From Bradyrhizobium guangdongense (GTDB lineage: Bacteria; Pseudomonadota; Alphaproteobacteria; Rhizobiales; Xanthobacteraceae): a stretch of 64,000 nt of DNA. Location of the stretch: the NCBI RefSeq assembly GCF_004114975.1, contig NZ_CP030052.1, positions 868,001-932,000 on the forward strand, in the 5' to 3' direction. The stretch's first letter is position 1; each line of letters starts with the position of its first letter. Below, one piece after another: positions 49,258 through 57,772 of the stretch. The notes under the pieces are model-generated. The model was not told where the DNA came from, did no database searches, and saw only the letters and a list, made by a program, of their open reading frames with translations. The position numbers were made by a program, and so were the translations under genes.

Positions 49258-49877
49258 TGTTCGTCCTCCTGAACAGGCGGAGCAAGGGCGAGGCGCAGTG
49301 TGCGGAGCTGCGCGGCAAGTCCTAGATCGACATTACCAAACTCACTCCACAAAACGCATTGGTCCGGCGTTAGAGCCGGGTCCGGATCAATTCTGACCTT
49401 CGGACGCCCATGCGTTCCATGGAATGACGCGAACTCGCATGTCATGGCATCGACGTTCACAGGAGACACATGAAGGCGCAATTCCGCACCGCCATATCTT
49501 TGCTCGATAGCGTGACGAACCGACCTCACTAACATCTCGCCCGGATCGAACGAGCCCACCAAGTCGTTCAGGACCTCAATGACAAGTTGTGGCAGCTCCT
49601 GTTCCAGCACGGCTTTTCGCCGCGCCAGCTCAGAAGCAGCTCGAGCAACCAGCCGCGCCATTTCGTCCGAGCCTGTCTTCAGGCCTTCGGAGTGCCCGCG
49701 CGCCTGCTCGCGATGATAAGCGTTCCTTGCCCAGTTGCGAACCTGCTGTAGATACCGCTGAGCTAGCGCGCGCGTCTGTACCACATCGCACCAGATCCCA
49801 AGTTCCGAGGCTGGTATGACTGGACCCACCGGACGTATCTGCGGGCGTTCTGGCAATGCTGGCTCACCCGCGGTCAT
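49254..49877 (-). CDS. nolV: NolV (SctL), ATPase regulator/stator
   Basis: The protein has 207 residues in the HrpE/YscL/FliH family. The N-terminus is loosely conserved. A charged helix spans about 45-110 (AYHREQARGHSEGLKTGSDEMARLVARAASELARRKAVLEQELP). The C-terminal domain has VIEVLNDLVGSFDPGEMLVRSVRHAIEQRYG and VRIDPDPALTPDQCVLWSEFGNVDLGLAAQL. It binds RhcN and RhcQ. It overlaps nolU and rhcN by four bases each. Confidence 0.92.
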   Translation of the reverse strand: MTAGEPALPERPQIRPVGPVIPASELGIWCDVVQTRALAQRYLQQVRNWARNAYHREQARGHSEGLKTGSDEMARLVARAASELARRKAVLEQELPQLVIEVLNDLVGSFDPGEMLVRSVRHAIEQRYGGAELRLHVSPVNVDAMTCEFASFHGTHGRPKVRIDPDPALTPDQCVLWSEFGNVDLGLAAQLRTLRLALAPPVQEDEQ

Positions 49878-50527
49878 GCCGGCCGTGTCTCTGCGGCCAA
49901 ATGGGTCATCACCAAAGACATCAATTGGCCCGCGGCTTTGTGATGTTCGGCGGCTGGACTCTCCGCGGCAGTCCCGACAGGCAAGCAGAGAAGCACGCGC
50001 GTACGGTCGAGTTCTGAGGCTCGCTTGAGGAAAGCGCCAAGGCAGGCATATCCGTCATGTGCAATCCGCTGCGAAAGTTGCTCCGGATCGACAATCAATT
50101 GGGTTTCGACGGCGCTGGATACATGTCGGATAGCGAAAGCATGTGCTTCCGCACCAATATTTCCGATCAGTGGAGCAAGATCATGCTTTGACACCAGCTT
50201 CAGTACCGAACGGGCATGCCAAATGCCGCCAGCGAGCAATGCCGCACGATGCGGATCATGCCCAAGCAAAGCGCCCCTTCCCCAGCTACTTCCCTTCAAG
50301 ACCAGTTCACTGCCTAGGAGCAGTTCGACTAGTCTTTCCTGTAGTCTGGGAGTTTTCTGCAGTTGCAGCACTGTAGACGCCGCCAGCGACGCATCAAGAC
50401 GTTCAGCAAAACGGCTTGGATGGATTATCGCAGCAAGCTCCCGCGGCCGACCGGAATGTTGGTTGAGCAAATGATTTGGTTCGTTGGATGTCATCGTTGC
50501 GGACATTGCATTCGGCCTATCTCGCAT
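49874..50527 (-). CDS. nolU: NolU (SctK), sorting-platform protein
   Basis: Up to 217 residues, close to the usual NolU size. SctK links the inner-membrane ring (SctD) to SctQ. Recognisable parts are HPSRFAERLDASLAASTVLQLQKTPRLQERLVELLLG, the Ala-rich middle, and CLGAFLKRASELDRTRVLLCLPVGTAAE. It sits in the canonical nolT-nolU-nolV order. The start is not certain: ATG 50527 overlaps the nolT stop by 11 bases, with alternatives at 50506 and 50494. Confidence 0.88.
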   Translation of the reverse strand: MRDRPNAMSATMTSNEPNHLLNQHSGRPRELAAIIHPSRFAERLDASLAASTVLQLQKTPRLQERLVELLLGSELVLKGSSWGRGALLGHDPHRAALLAGGIWHARSVLKLVSKHDLAPLIGNIGAEAHAFAIRHVSSAVETQLIVDPEQLSQRIAHDGYACLGAFLKRASELDRTRVLLCLPVGTAAESPAAEHHKAAGQLMSLVMTHLAAETRPA

Positions 50528-51386
50528 CGGAGTTCCGCTTTTTGCCAGCGGCTAGGACGGCGGGCATACTCGCCGCTGTGTCAATATTCGGCACTTTCCG
50601 CCAGAATTGACCTAGCTGGCGCACACGTGTGCTCAGCAGCACGTAAGATAGAATGCCGACCGCGGCGCCGACACCCCCGACCACGATCGCAAGAAAGGTG
50701 GCTGACGTGAACTTGGTCGGGTGGATCGAAGCAGCTGCTGGTGCAGAGAACATCTCATGCTGCGCTCGCTCAACCGGCACGAAAACGACGGCCACCTTGT
50801 CGTATGATAGTCCTTCAATGCCATTGGCGACGAGCATCTTGATTTGGGGCAACAAGGCTGAGAGGTTCGCATTGGAACCATGTCGAATGAAGACCGACGC
50901 CGAGGACGGGGTCGCATCCTGTCGCAAAAGGTCGTTCTTCGGCAAGACAACATGAACCCGGGCGGAGAGAACCCCATCGATATCATTGATTGTGCGCGAC
51001 AATTCTTCGCTTAGGGCATAAACGTAACGAGCGCGCTCCTCAACTGGGGACGCAACCAGGCCGGATCCCTTGAACACCTCCCCAAGATTCTTAAACACCT
51101 GGCGCGGCAAGCCCTGGCCATTCAGCAGTTCTATCGAAACGGCCAATTGCTTTTCTTCGACCTGAATCGTGCTGCTACCGTCCTTAGCGACAACACGGAC
51201 TGCATCGACACCCTTACTAAGGAGAAGGGCAAGCATCTCGTTGGCTTCACGCTCCTGAACTTTCGTATAGAGATCGGCCTTGCAGCCGGCTAGCAACAGC
51301 ACAAGCGGCAATAGGAGAACGGCATGCACCTGCCTTCCAGAAGTCGCGCCGCGACCGATCTTTCTTTGCGCGAAAAGAACCATCAA
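50517..51386 (-). CDS. nolT: NolT/RhcJ (SctJ), inner-membrane ring lipoprotein
   Basis: The protein has 289 residues. A lipoprotein signal peptide ends in LVLLLAGC (Cys35). Two ring-building domains follow: LYTKVQEREANEMLALLLSKGVDAVRV and ELSRTINDIDGVLSARVHVVLPKNDLLRQDATPSSASVFIRHG with LSALLPQIKMLVANGIEGLSYDKVAVVFVP. A C-terminal membrane helix is at about 232-258 (FLAIVVGGVGAAVGILSYVLL). This is the standard SctJ architecture. It starts seven bases after nolB. Confidence 0.95.
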   Translation of the reverse strand: MMVLFAQRKIGRGATSGRQVHAVLLLPLVLLLAGCKADLYTKVQEREANEMLALLLSKGVDAVRVVAKDGSSTIQVEEKQLAVSIELLNGQGLPRQVFKNLGEVFKGSGLVASPVEERARYVYALSEELSRTINDIDGVLSARVHVVLPKNDLLRQDATPSSASVFIRHGSNANLSALLPQIKMLVANGIEGLSYDKVAVVFVPVERAQHEMFSAPAAASIHPTKFTSATFLAIVVGGVGAAVGILSYVLLSTRVRQLGQFWRKVPNIDTAASMPAVLAAGKKRNSDAR

Positions 51387-51393
51387 CCGCCGC

Positions 51394-51909
51394 TCAGCCC
51401 GCTGATAGCAGCTTATTCAGAGATGAACCGACGGCGCCAGCACTCTTGGAGATGAGCGAAACCTGAATGACGCCGTTGTAAACATCCCGCAGATTCTGCA
51501 ACGTCGACTCGAAATTGTCGGCACCTTCTGGTTTTCCGATAACATGGACATCGACTCCGTCCAAGCGCGAGATAGGCCGCGCGGCGGGCCCAAGCTGGAC
51601 GCTCTTCGAAGGGCCCGGCTCGCCGATCGAAGGGAGTCCGGTCGAAGGATATGGTTTGCCTAAGTGCGCTCCAAAAAGATTCTGCAGAATGCGATCGCCC
51701 AGTGGACCTGTCTGCGCGACTGCACGCTGAACCTCCGGTACAGGTGGCGCCAACGCGCTGTCGGCCACCAAAGAGGCGGCGCCTTGTTTCGATGCCGCCT
51801 TTGCAAGATGCTCATGAAAGTTGCCCGGCGCCGATGAACACCCCTCGGTGAGACACTCGCCGAGGTTGGCAGAGATCGGCATCGCGCCAAACATCACGGA
51901 AGGAATCAT
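51394..51909 (-). CDS. nolB: NolB (putative SctI, inner rod)
   Basis: The ATG at 51909 (MIPSVMFGAMPISANLGE) gives 171 residues, similar to the usual 164; the frame continues upstream to 51993, but without a ribosome site. It is the first gene of the minus-strand nolB-rhcU operon. The C-terminal helix (NFESTLQNLRDVYNGVIQVSLISKSAGAVGSSLNKLLSAG) looks like the hydrophobic C-terminus of inner-rod proteins. The N-terminal two thirds are Pro/Gly/Ser-rich and probably disordered, as expected of an exported subunit. Confidence 0.88.
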   Translation of the reverse strand: MIPSVMFGAMPISANLGECLTEGCSSAPGNFHEHLAKAASKQGAASLVADSALAPPVPEVQRAVAQTGPLGDRILQNLFGAHLGKPYPSTGLPSIGEPGPSKSVQLGPAARPISRLDGVDVHVIGKPEGADNFESTLQNLRDVYNGVIQVSLISKSAGAVGSSLNKLLSAG

Positions 51910-52116
51910 TGCTCTCGCGTCTATTAGCTGTCGTTGCCGGGAACGGCTCGGCACCCTAGCGAGCCGAGCTGACCAAAACCTGACGTGGATCAAGAGCTAC
52001 GTCATCCAAAAATCACGATTGGCTTCCAATTTGCGACGAAGTTCGTCTTCCAACTTTGGAAGAGTACCAGCGCATGACCGCCTGGAATACTCAACCACAC
52101 CACGAGGCTGCACACG

Positions 52117-52788
52117 TTGAAGAACATTCTAATTGTTGGTGTTTTCATCTCCTTGAGCGCGGTTAGGGCGCTCGGCGCCACTCTAGAGCTGCCATCCACG
52201 CCTTATACTTACACAGTTCTGGATCAGGATCTCGCGGCCGCACTGCAGGAGTTCGGCAACAATTTGAATATTCGAATCAATGTCAGCACCCATGTAAAGG
52301 GGCGGATTCGCGGGCGCATGCCGGATCTCGCGCCGCGAGATTTCCTCGAACGCGTGACCACTCTTTATAATCTTCAGTGGTACTATGACGGGCTGGTGCT
52401 GTACGTATCCGACGCGCACGAGGCGGAAAGTCGCCTGCTTGTCTTAAACCCGGTCACTTTCGATGCATTCAAGGCGGCACTCGATGCACTCAAAATTTCC
52501 GATGAACGCTACGTCGTGAGAGCCGCACCGGAAGATGGACTGGTCTTCGCTTCTGGTCCGCCTCGCTTCATCGCGCTCGTCGACCAAATGCTCAACGGCC
52601 TAGTGGCGGAGGCCCAGGCGCGACGAACTCTTACGACAACCGCAAAGCCGGCGCCCGCGTCGGTCTTGATGTTGTTTCGGGGCTCCTCAAGTACGGTTAT
52701 TCGTGATGGACGACCGGAGGGACCTGTTTTGCCCGAGGCGACGCATCAAGATAACGTGGCTCACGCGCCCGGCCCAAGCCAGAGATGA
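52117..52788 (+). CDS. nolW: RhcC1/NolW, secretin N-terminal half
   Basis: The protein has 223 residues. A signal peptide ends near LGATLE. The N0/N1 domains of a type III secretin follow: YTYTVLDQDLAAALQEFGNNLNIRINVS, GRIRGRMPDLAPRDFLERVTTLYNLQWYYDGLVLYVS and LDALKISDERYVVRAAPEDGLVFASGPPRFIALVDQML. It lacks the membrane-pore domain, which RhcC2 provides. The start is TTG at 52117 with GAGG upstream; no ATG precedes the signal peptide in frame. It faces away from nolB, with 207 bases between them. Confidence 0.92.
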   Translation: MKNILIVGVFISLSAVRALGATLELPSTPYTYTVLDQDLAAALQEFGNNLNIRINVSTHVKGRIRGRMPDLAPRDFLERVTTLYNLQWYYDGLVLYVSDAHEAESRLLVLNPVTFDAFKAALDALKISDERYVVRAAPEDGLVFASGPPRFIALVDQMLNGLVAEAQARRTLTTTAKPAPASVLMLFRGSSSTVIRDGRPEGPVLPEATHQDNVAHAPGPSQR

Positions 52789-52842
52789 ATTGGACAGCAA
52801 AAGTCGCTTACAACGGCGCTCAATGCGGTCGCGGCTTTCTTT

Positions 52843-52868
52843 GTGAGCATGTTGAAAGCTGATGCTGT
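52843..52868 (+). promoter_or_regulatory. tts-box-like sequence downstream of nolW
   Basis: GTGAGCATGTTGAAAGCTGA followed by TGCTG agrees with about 17 of 20 fixed positions of the tts box as judged from the two good boxes in this window. It lies 400-440 bases upstream of the strong nopX box. A 135-codon plus-strand frame (52895-53302) follows but is not convincing. It may be a duplicated, decayed box. Confidence 0.4.
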
Positions 52869-53282
52869 CGGCATGAGAGCCCGAGACCTAGACGGTGATG
52901 CCTTCAACTGGAAAGGTGGGCAGCATCATTCTTGCGCTGGCTACGGCTTTAGCTCCACTCAACGATCGACGATCTCAACCGTTTGAGTACATTTGCCGGC
53001 AAACGGTGACTGATCCCATAATGCTTCATGGCGCTGACGGAGCAGACGCTAACCCTCTCGTAACGGGCCGTAAGCGCGCCCACTCGCCATCGCCAGACGA
53101 CGCGGCAGTATCATTTAATTTTGTTGCACGAACCCGCGCCGATCTTCCGCGGATTGCAGGCCCGAGTTCCCATTTTTGCCATCTGCCGCGTGAGGACGCG
53201 ACGGAGTGGCAGACACTTTTGGGGGGATGCGGGTATTGCGCAACACCGCATTCATGTCCGTTCGCGCATTCCGCTGAGCGCC
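52869..53282. other. Region between nolW and the nopX tts box
   Basis: No recognised gene. A frame opens at 52895 and runs to 53302, ending inside the nopX tts box; its sequence (GRKRAHSPSPDDAAVSF and a cysteine-rich end) has no known family and no clear ribosome site. It could be a small secreted protein controlled by the weak tts box upstream, but the support is thin. Confidence 0.3.
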
Positions 53283-53312
53283 GTCAGCTTCTCGAAAGCT
53301 AACTCCCGCTAC
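53283..53312 (+). promoter_or_regulatory. tts box of nopX
   Basis: GTCAGCTTCTCGAAAGCTAA followed by CTCCCGCTA matches the TtsI-binding consensus at every fixed position. It lies about 190 bases before the nopX start codon and points toward it. Confidence 0.9.
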
Positions 53313-53503
53313 TATAAAAGGGGGTGAATATCTAGCAGGCAATGAGCCTGTTGATCGGGACCTGAGCACTGGACGCTCACTCAGCCGCCGGGAGCAGCCG
53401 CCAGGAGTTGTTGGATCTGCCCATCAACACTTGGTGTTCGTCGCGAACTCGGGCTGCACGGTGTGACAGGACGGTGGCGCAATCTCACAGCACAGGATGT
53501 ATA

Positions 53504-55297
53504 ATGTCAGTCAACAACCTATCCCTCGCCGCCAACTCGAACGTGGCTTTGTCCGGGCTTGCCCCCGGGCTCACTCCGGCGCAAGAGCTGTCAAGTTTCG
53601 AGGCGGTGCTTGCGAGCTACGCCTTAAATGACACGACCGGCGATCATTCCGCACCACAGGATTCGGCCTCGGAGTCGACTAAGAACCTGACGGAGGAGCT
53701 CATACAGCTGACGGGGAATATCGTGCCACCCGACGTTAGGGCTGCATTGGACGCAGAAGCGTATAGCCAGCCCCCGCAGTCAACCTCTGCTGCGGCCTCC
53801 ACTGCGATTGCAGCGGCGCCAGTACCCAGCTCACGGATTACATGGAACAGTGGCACTCTGACTGACACCGAGTTGCAGATTGTGTCGGTGCTGAACCGTC
53901 ATAAAGATAAATGCCCCCTAGATTGGAAGTCGCTCGTAGATTTGGCGACGGACCCCTCCACACCGCCGGATCTGAAGACGGCGATCGAAGCATTGCAGCA
54001 GGATCCGGAGCTCTTCTATGCGATAGGCTCACAAGGCGATGGCCGCTGCGGGGGGACAATCAAGGCAGGAGATCTCTCCGGCTTCTCCGATCATCACTCA
54101 CAAGTGGCTGCATTCCAGGAGCAGCAGGCGCGGCGCTACGAGCATAACTACGTTCCGTCGGACGGCACCGGAAACGGCCAGCCCTGCGTTATGACCCAGA
54201 CCGACGCACTGCGTGAGCTCTATCGCTATTCTGATAATTTGCCCAAGAACCTGAGCCTCGCGGATTTCAGGCAGATCGTTGATGGCGAGGCTAAAACGGG
54301 TAAATGCCCACCTCAGGTTCTCGCAGCCGCGAGATACTTCCTCAATCATCCAGAGGAATGGAAACAGTTGTATGGCGGCTCGGTAGATAAGGTCCACAAA
54401 GAGGACTTCTTGCAGATGGCTTCGTCATCGATGAACCTCACGCATGCCGAGTTGGATACGCTAGGTACGATCAATAAGAACCAAGCGGCTTTTTTCGGGA
54501 AGGGTGACCTGACCCGGGAGACGCTCACTAGTATGGTCGATGACAAGAGTCTCGCCCCGGACGTGCGAAAGGCGGCCTCCCAGCTGTTGTCGGATCCTCT
54601 CTTGTTCGGATTGCTGAACAACTCGATCACAGGCTACAAGACCCACCACAAGTTCTTCGACTTCGGCGGCGGCCATACGGTCGATTCCGGCAACATCAGC
54701 AGTAACGATTTCACCCATTTCTTCAGCAACATGTCCGGCGCGAACCGCACCGCTCACCAATTGAAGCAGCACGCTGTTCAGCCGGCTGCCGACCAGGCGG
54801 CCGTCAAGGACATGATGACGGGCGTGGCGGACCAGCCGGACGTCAAGTCACCCAAGAAAAACGGAGGTGCCTTCATGCACGCCTTTGATGAAGTGCTCAA
54901 GGTGGGCTCCAACGTGCTTGACTGGGCTGCGACGGCAGTTGGTGTACTCGGCTTCATTCCAGGTTTGGGGGAATTGACCGATCTCGCGTCAATGATACTC
55001 GAGAGCGAGGCGCAAGCAGCAAATCTTCTGCACACAGCCATCACAGGCGGCAACATAAAGCAGGCGCTGGAAGAAGCGGGACTCAATCTTGCGGCACAGG
55101 CGGTGGGTTGTATCGGCGGCCCGGAGGTCAAACTAGCCATGCGCGAAGGCTTGACGAAGCAGGCAATTCAAGAAGCCGCGACGGCCGGCGTCAACCTTCC
55201 GGTCTCGATGGCACAATCTTACGCGGAGGACTATTTGAACTCCCTAAAGGAGCGGATTGAGTCCGCGGACATGCAAGCTGCAGGCGTTTACAGCTAG
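53504..55297 (+). CDS. nopX: NopX (NolX), type III translocon protein, HrpF-like
   Basis: The ATG at 53504 (MSVNNLSLAANSNVAL) with AGGA upstream gives 597 residues, the NopX size. The N-terminal 110 residues are Ser/Ala/Thr-rich, as in secreted proteins. The middle has repeats also seen in HrpF (LVDLATDPSTPPDLKTAIEALQQDPELFYAIG and SMVDDKSLAPDVRKAASQLLSDPLLFGLL). The C-terminal part has hydrophobic stretches (VLDWAATAVGVLGFIPGLGELTDLASMIL; LNLAAQAVGCIGG) that can enter the host membrane. It is secreted under TtsI control and forms part of the pore for effectors. The internal pair at about 150-185 and 365-400 suggests a duplicated module. Confidence 0.94.
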   Translation: MSVNNLSLAANSNVALSGLAPGLTPAQELSSFEAVLASYALNDTTGDHSAPQDSASESTKNLTEELIQLTGNIVPPDVRAALDAEAYSQPPQSTSAAASTAIAAAPVPSSRITWNSGTLTDTELQIVSVLNRHKDKCPLDWKSLVDLATDPSTPPDLKTAIEALQQDPELFYAIGSQGDGRCGGTIKAGDLSGFSDHHSQVAAFQEQQARRYEHNYVPSDGTGNGQPCVMTQTDALRELYRYSDNLPKNLSLADFRQIVDGEAKTGKCPPQVLAAARYFLNHPEEWKQLYGGSVDKVHKEDFLQMASSSMNLTHAELDTLGTINKNQAAFFGKGDLTRETLTSMVDDKSLAPDVRKAASQLLSDPLLFGLLNNSITGYKTHHKFFDFGGGHTVDSGNISSNDFTHFFSNMSGANRTAHQLKQHAVQPAADQAAVKDMMTGVADQPDVKSPKKNGGAFMHAFDEVLKVGSNVLDWAATAVGVLGFIPGLGELTDLASMILESEAQAANLLHTAITGGNIKQALEEAGLNLAAQAVGCIGGPEVKLAMREGLTKQAIQEAATAGVNLPVSMAQSYAEDYLNSLKERIESADMQAAGVYS

Positions 55298-56076
55298 TCA
55301 GAGTGACTTGGGGCTCTCGGCTCACAACTGCGTGGCTAGACGAGCTTGCGCAGCCCTCGTGCGGTTGGGTCTCCACTCCAAACCGGTAGGGGCTCGCAAG
55401 CTTTGCCAGCATGTTCGAGCTCCTTACCCACATCCGACGACTTTGCTTCGCCGGTTTTCACCATGGCCCGCTTTATGTTTGGCTGGACTCGACCGGTGCT
55501 TCGAGAGCAGCCCCAAATGCGGCACGTCGTCGCAACAGTTCGATAGGCGGCCGTCCGGTTCCAACAGCCGACGCTGAACTTGTCGACTTTCTTAACACCG
55601 GGACAGAACGAGATGATGTCGACGAGAAGGCACACGCCGCACTGAGATGCGCAATAGGGCAGAACGAATGAGACCAAGGGCGACCGCTCGAGGCTTGCCC
55701 TTTGCCCGCTCAGCGGGAAAGTGCTCGATGACGCTGAGGGCTTAGCAGACTTGGCGGATTTGCCTTGACGCTCTAATCGCTTCAGCACGCTTAACATTCC
55801 AGGTCGTGTTTGATCCGATCTAGGCACATCGCCGCCTGCGCTTGGCAGGGAGAAATGTCTTAATGCCTTACCTGATGGAGATGCCGCCGGCGACGGCGAG
55901 CGGGACGTTATAGCATCTCGGCCTCAAAGCCTGATGATCAACGAGACCGCCCGATCAACCGGCTTCATAACATGATCGTCTTTCTTGGTGCCAACTGTCT
56001 GATCTCCACACGTGGCCGATGCACCAATCACGTCGAATTCGTTAATCCGCCAAAACCGGTTGAATTTCTGAGATCC
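55298..56076. other. Intergenic region between nopX and the nopC tts box
   Basis: A minus-strand frame of 163 codons (55336-55827) and shorter frames occur, none with a recognisable family or ribosome site. The composition is mixed and there are no clear repeats. I see no gene here. Confidence 0.4.
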
Positions 56077-56106
56077 GTCAGCTTGTCGAAAGCTAATGCT
56101 CGCACA
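56077..56106 (+). promoter_or_regulatory. tts box of the nopC-nopA-sctD-rhcV operon
   Basis: GTCAGCTTGTCGAAAGCTAA followed by TGCTCGCACA matches the TtsI-box consensus. It ends 50 bases before the nopC start codon. It should drive the whole needle operon. Confidence 0.9.
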
Positions 56107-56156
56107 GTGAGGAAAGCCACGACGGCATGACCACCTTGACATAGGAGACGCCTTTA

Positions 56157-56435
56157 ATGCGCATTCCGAGTTCAAGCGCCACTGCGCGCGTTGCTCCTGA
56201 CTTCCATGCTGCTCGTGGTGACAAGAACGGCTCCCGCACACCCGACGACAATGACAATCATGGTCAATCGCCTGGTACAAGCAGCGCTGGAAATGGCACG
56301 TCAACTCCGGACAGTAGCTCGCAAGAGGCCGCGTTGCGCCAAGCATTCAACGCCGCTCTCGGAGCCGCGGCTGTCCAAATGGCAAGTAATGCAATGGCTC
56401 GTTTCCATGAGGCCATTAGCGAGGAGGATTCCTGA
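56157..56435 (+). CDS. nopC: NopC-like small secreted protein
   Basis: The protein has 92 residues, first after the tts box, with an AGGAG ribosome site. The N-terminal 60 residues are Ser/Asp/Asn/Thr-rich and disordered (HGQSPGTSSAGNGTSTPDSSSQ). The last 35 form an amphipathic Ala-rich helix (EAALRQAFNAALGAAAVQMASNAMARFHEAI). NopC is secreted through the rhizobial T3SS and is coded just before nopA; size and position match. It may act as an effector as well as a needle-associated protein. Confidence 0.75.
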   Translation: MRIPSSSATARVAPDFHAARGDKNGSRTPDDNDNHGQSPGTSSAGNGTSTPDSSSQEAALRQAFNAALGAAAVQMASNAMARFHEAISEEDS

Positions 56436-56506
56436 CGCCGGATGTTGCGGCGTCGGGAAATAGGAGCCGCCAGGAGCGGCGACACCCGAACACACAGGAG
56501 AACAAT

Positions 56507-56740
56507 ATGCCTTCTAAAATTGGTGCGACTACTGCCTCGGTCGCAGGGGGGGCCGCTGGCACCGCTACGGCCGCAGTTGGTGCTGCAGCTGCTGAAGTCA
56601 CCGGAGACGCCGCTTGGCACGCCCAAATCGCCGCTCTGACTGCTGAAACCACCAAAGCGACTGAGAGGGATGTGCAACTTCGCATCGTTTCAACAGAGCT
56701 CACGACGATCAAGAAGGTCGCCGACGAGCGGGTGCAGTAA
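56507..56740 (+). CDS. nopA: NopA, type III needle/pilus subunit
   Basis: The protein has 77 residues, with AGGAG 7 bases before the ATG. It is a small, Ala/Gly/Thr-rich protein that is helical at the C-terminus (HAQIAALTAETTKATERDVQLRIVSTELTTIKKVADERVQ), typical of needle subunits. NopA is essential for secretion of the other Nops in other rhizobia. It is followed at once by a strong hairpin (56747-56773) before sctD. Confidence 0.82.
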   Translation: MPSKIGATTASVAGGAAGTATAAVGAAAAEVTGDAAWHAQIAALTAETTKATERDVQLRIVSTELTTIKKVADERVQ

Positions 56741-56746
56741 CGGAGG

Positions 56747-56773
56747 AGGTGGGACGACGTCGTCGTTCCACCT
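56747..56773 (+). terminator. Hairpin after nopA, likely attenuator
   Basis: AGGTGGGACGACG (56747-56759) pairs with CGTCGTTCCACCT (56761-56773) with one G-U pair, followed by TTCTTCG. The T tract is weak, so partial termination or protection of the upstream mRNA end is more likely than a full stop. It lies 6 bases after the nopA stop and 74 before sctD, between a highly expressed subunit and ring components needed in low amounts. Confidence 0.65.
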
Positions 56774-56846
56774 TTCTTCGCCTGCGTAAGCTGCAAAGCT
56801 CGCAACGAGCCGTACGGCTCTCTCGCTGTTCAGGAGACCGTCGACC

Positions 56847-57740
56847 GTGAATGAACCACACTCCCTGCATTTCGAGGTGCTGTCGGGGCTTTACTCCGGG
56901 CTGACCGGCAAATTGGGCTTTGGATCGAGCCTGATTGGTAGCGACCTGGATGCTGACTTGGTTTTCATCGAACAAGGGCTCGAACGTCATCACTTTCGTA
57001 TCACCCCCCATCACAATTCGATTGAAATCGAGCCTCTTGCGCCGCAAGTAAGGATAGAGGGACAACGGGCACTTCTCCCGAACGAGCGCGTTGCTGTTTC
57101 TCTTCCCGCCGTCATCCATGCGGGCGAGATGTCCATCCGTTGTTCCATAGAGGATTCCAAACAAGCTGGCTCCATCAGCCGCTGGCTCGGATCGACCGCG
57201 GTACTCGCCTCTGTCCTGATCAGTTCCGTCGCGGTCGGCGCCGTCTCAACGAGTTTCGTCGAGACGGACAGCGCTGTTGACGTGAACGCCGACTTGCACC
57301 GTAACGTCGACGTTGCACCTAAGCTGGCGCCCAACGCTCCTGATGCTCCGACCGCCGAAGCAGCTGCCACACGGCTGCAAGAGGAAGTTGATCGAGCGGG
57401 CCTTTTTGATATCAAAGTCCGATCTGAGCCGGGTGTTGTCGCTGCTGACGGTACCGTAACGCGCGCTTCTCTCCCAAAGTGGCGGGAAGTTCAAGAATGG
57501 TTCGATCGCGATCGAAAGGACGCATATGTTCTCGTCAATGCAGTCGCCATCAGGGAGGAGAAGACGCCGTCCTCGATTTCCGTCGAAGCCGTTTGGCGAG
57601 GAAGTGAGCCATATCTGGTCATCGCTGGTCAAAAGTATTTCGTGGGCGCGCTGTTGAATAACGGATGGACCGTCAATGGGATTGAGGAACGACGTCTGCT
57701 GCTGAGCAGGAACGGCCGGCTTGTTGCCCTCCCCTATTAG
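56847..57740 (+). CDS. SctD inner-membrane ring protein (y4yQ type)
   Basis: The protein has 297 residues. An FHA-like cytoplasmic domain (about 5-95: HFEVLSGLYSGLTGKLGFGSSLIGSDLDADLVF, HFRITPHHNSIEIEPLAPQVRIEGQRALLPNERVAVSLP) precedes one membrane helix (about 112-134: LGSTAVLASVLISSVAVGAVSTSFV). A periplasmic ring-building domain follows (LPKWREVQEWFDRDRKDAYVLVNAV). This is the SctD plan, though shorter than the roughly 400 residues of enteric homologues. It is third in the nopC operon. The NGR234 label for the gene is, I believe, y4yQ. Confidence 0.78.
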   Translation: MNEPHSLHFEVLSGLYSGLTGKLGFGSSLIGSDLDADLVFIEQGLERHHFRITPHHNSIEIEPLAPQVRIEGQRALLPNERVAVSLPAVIHAGEMSIRCSIEDSKQAGSISRWLGSTAVLASVLISSVAVGAVSTSFVETDSAVDVNADLHRNVDVAPKLAPNAPDAPTAEAAATRLQEEVDRAGLFDIKVRSEPGVVAADGTVTRASLPKWREVQEWFDRDRKDAYVLVNAVAIREEKTPSSISVEAVWRGSEPYLVIAGQKYFVGALLNNGWTVNGIEERRLLLSRNGRLVALPY

Positions 57741-57772
57741 AGTTTCAGCCCGCGAATAAGGAGGAAAGACTC

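Noticed and set aside
51917..51933. Half tts box (CGACAGCTAA) just before nolB on the minus strand
   Set aside because: The left half does not match, and it lies only a few bases before the start codon, too close to act as an activator site.
55336..55827. 163-codon minus-strand frame downstream of nopX
   Set aside because: No ribosome site, no motifs, odd Cys/Arg/Ser composition; probably noncoding.
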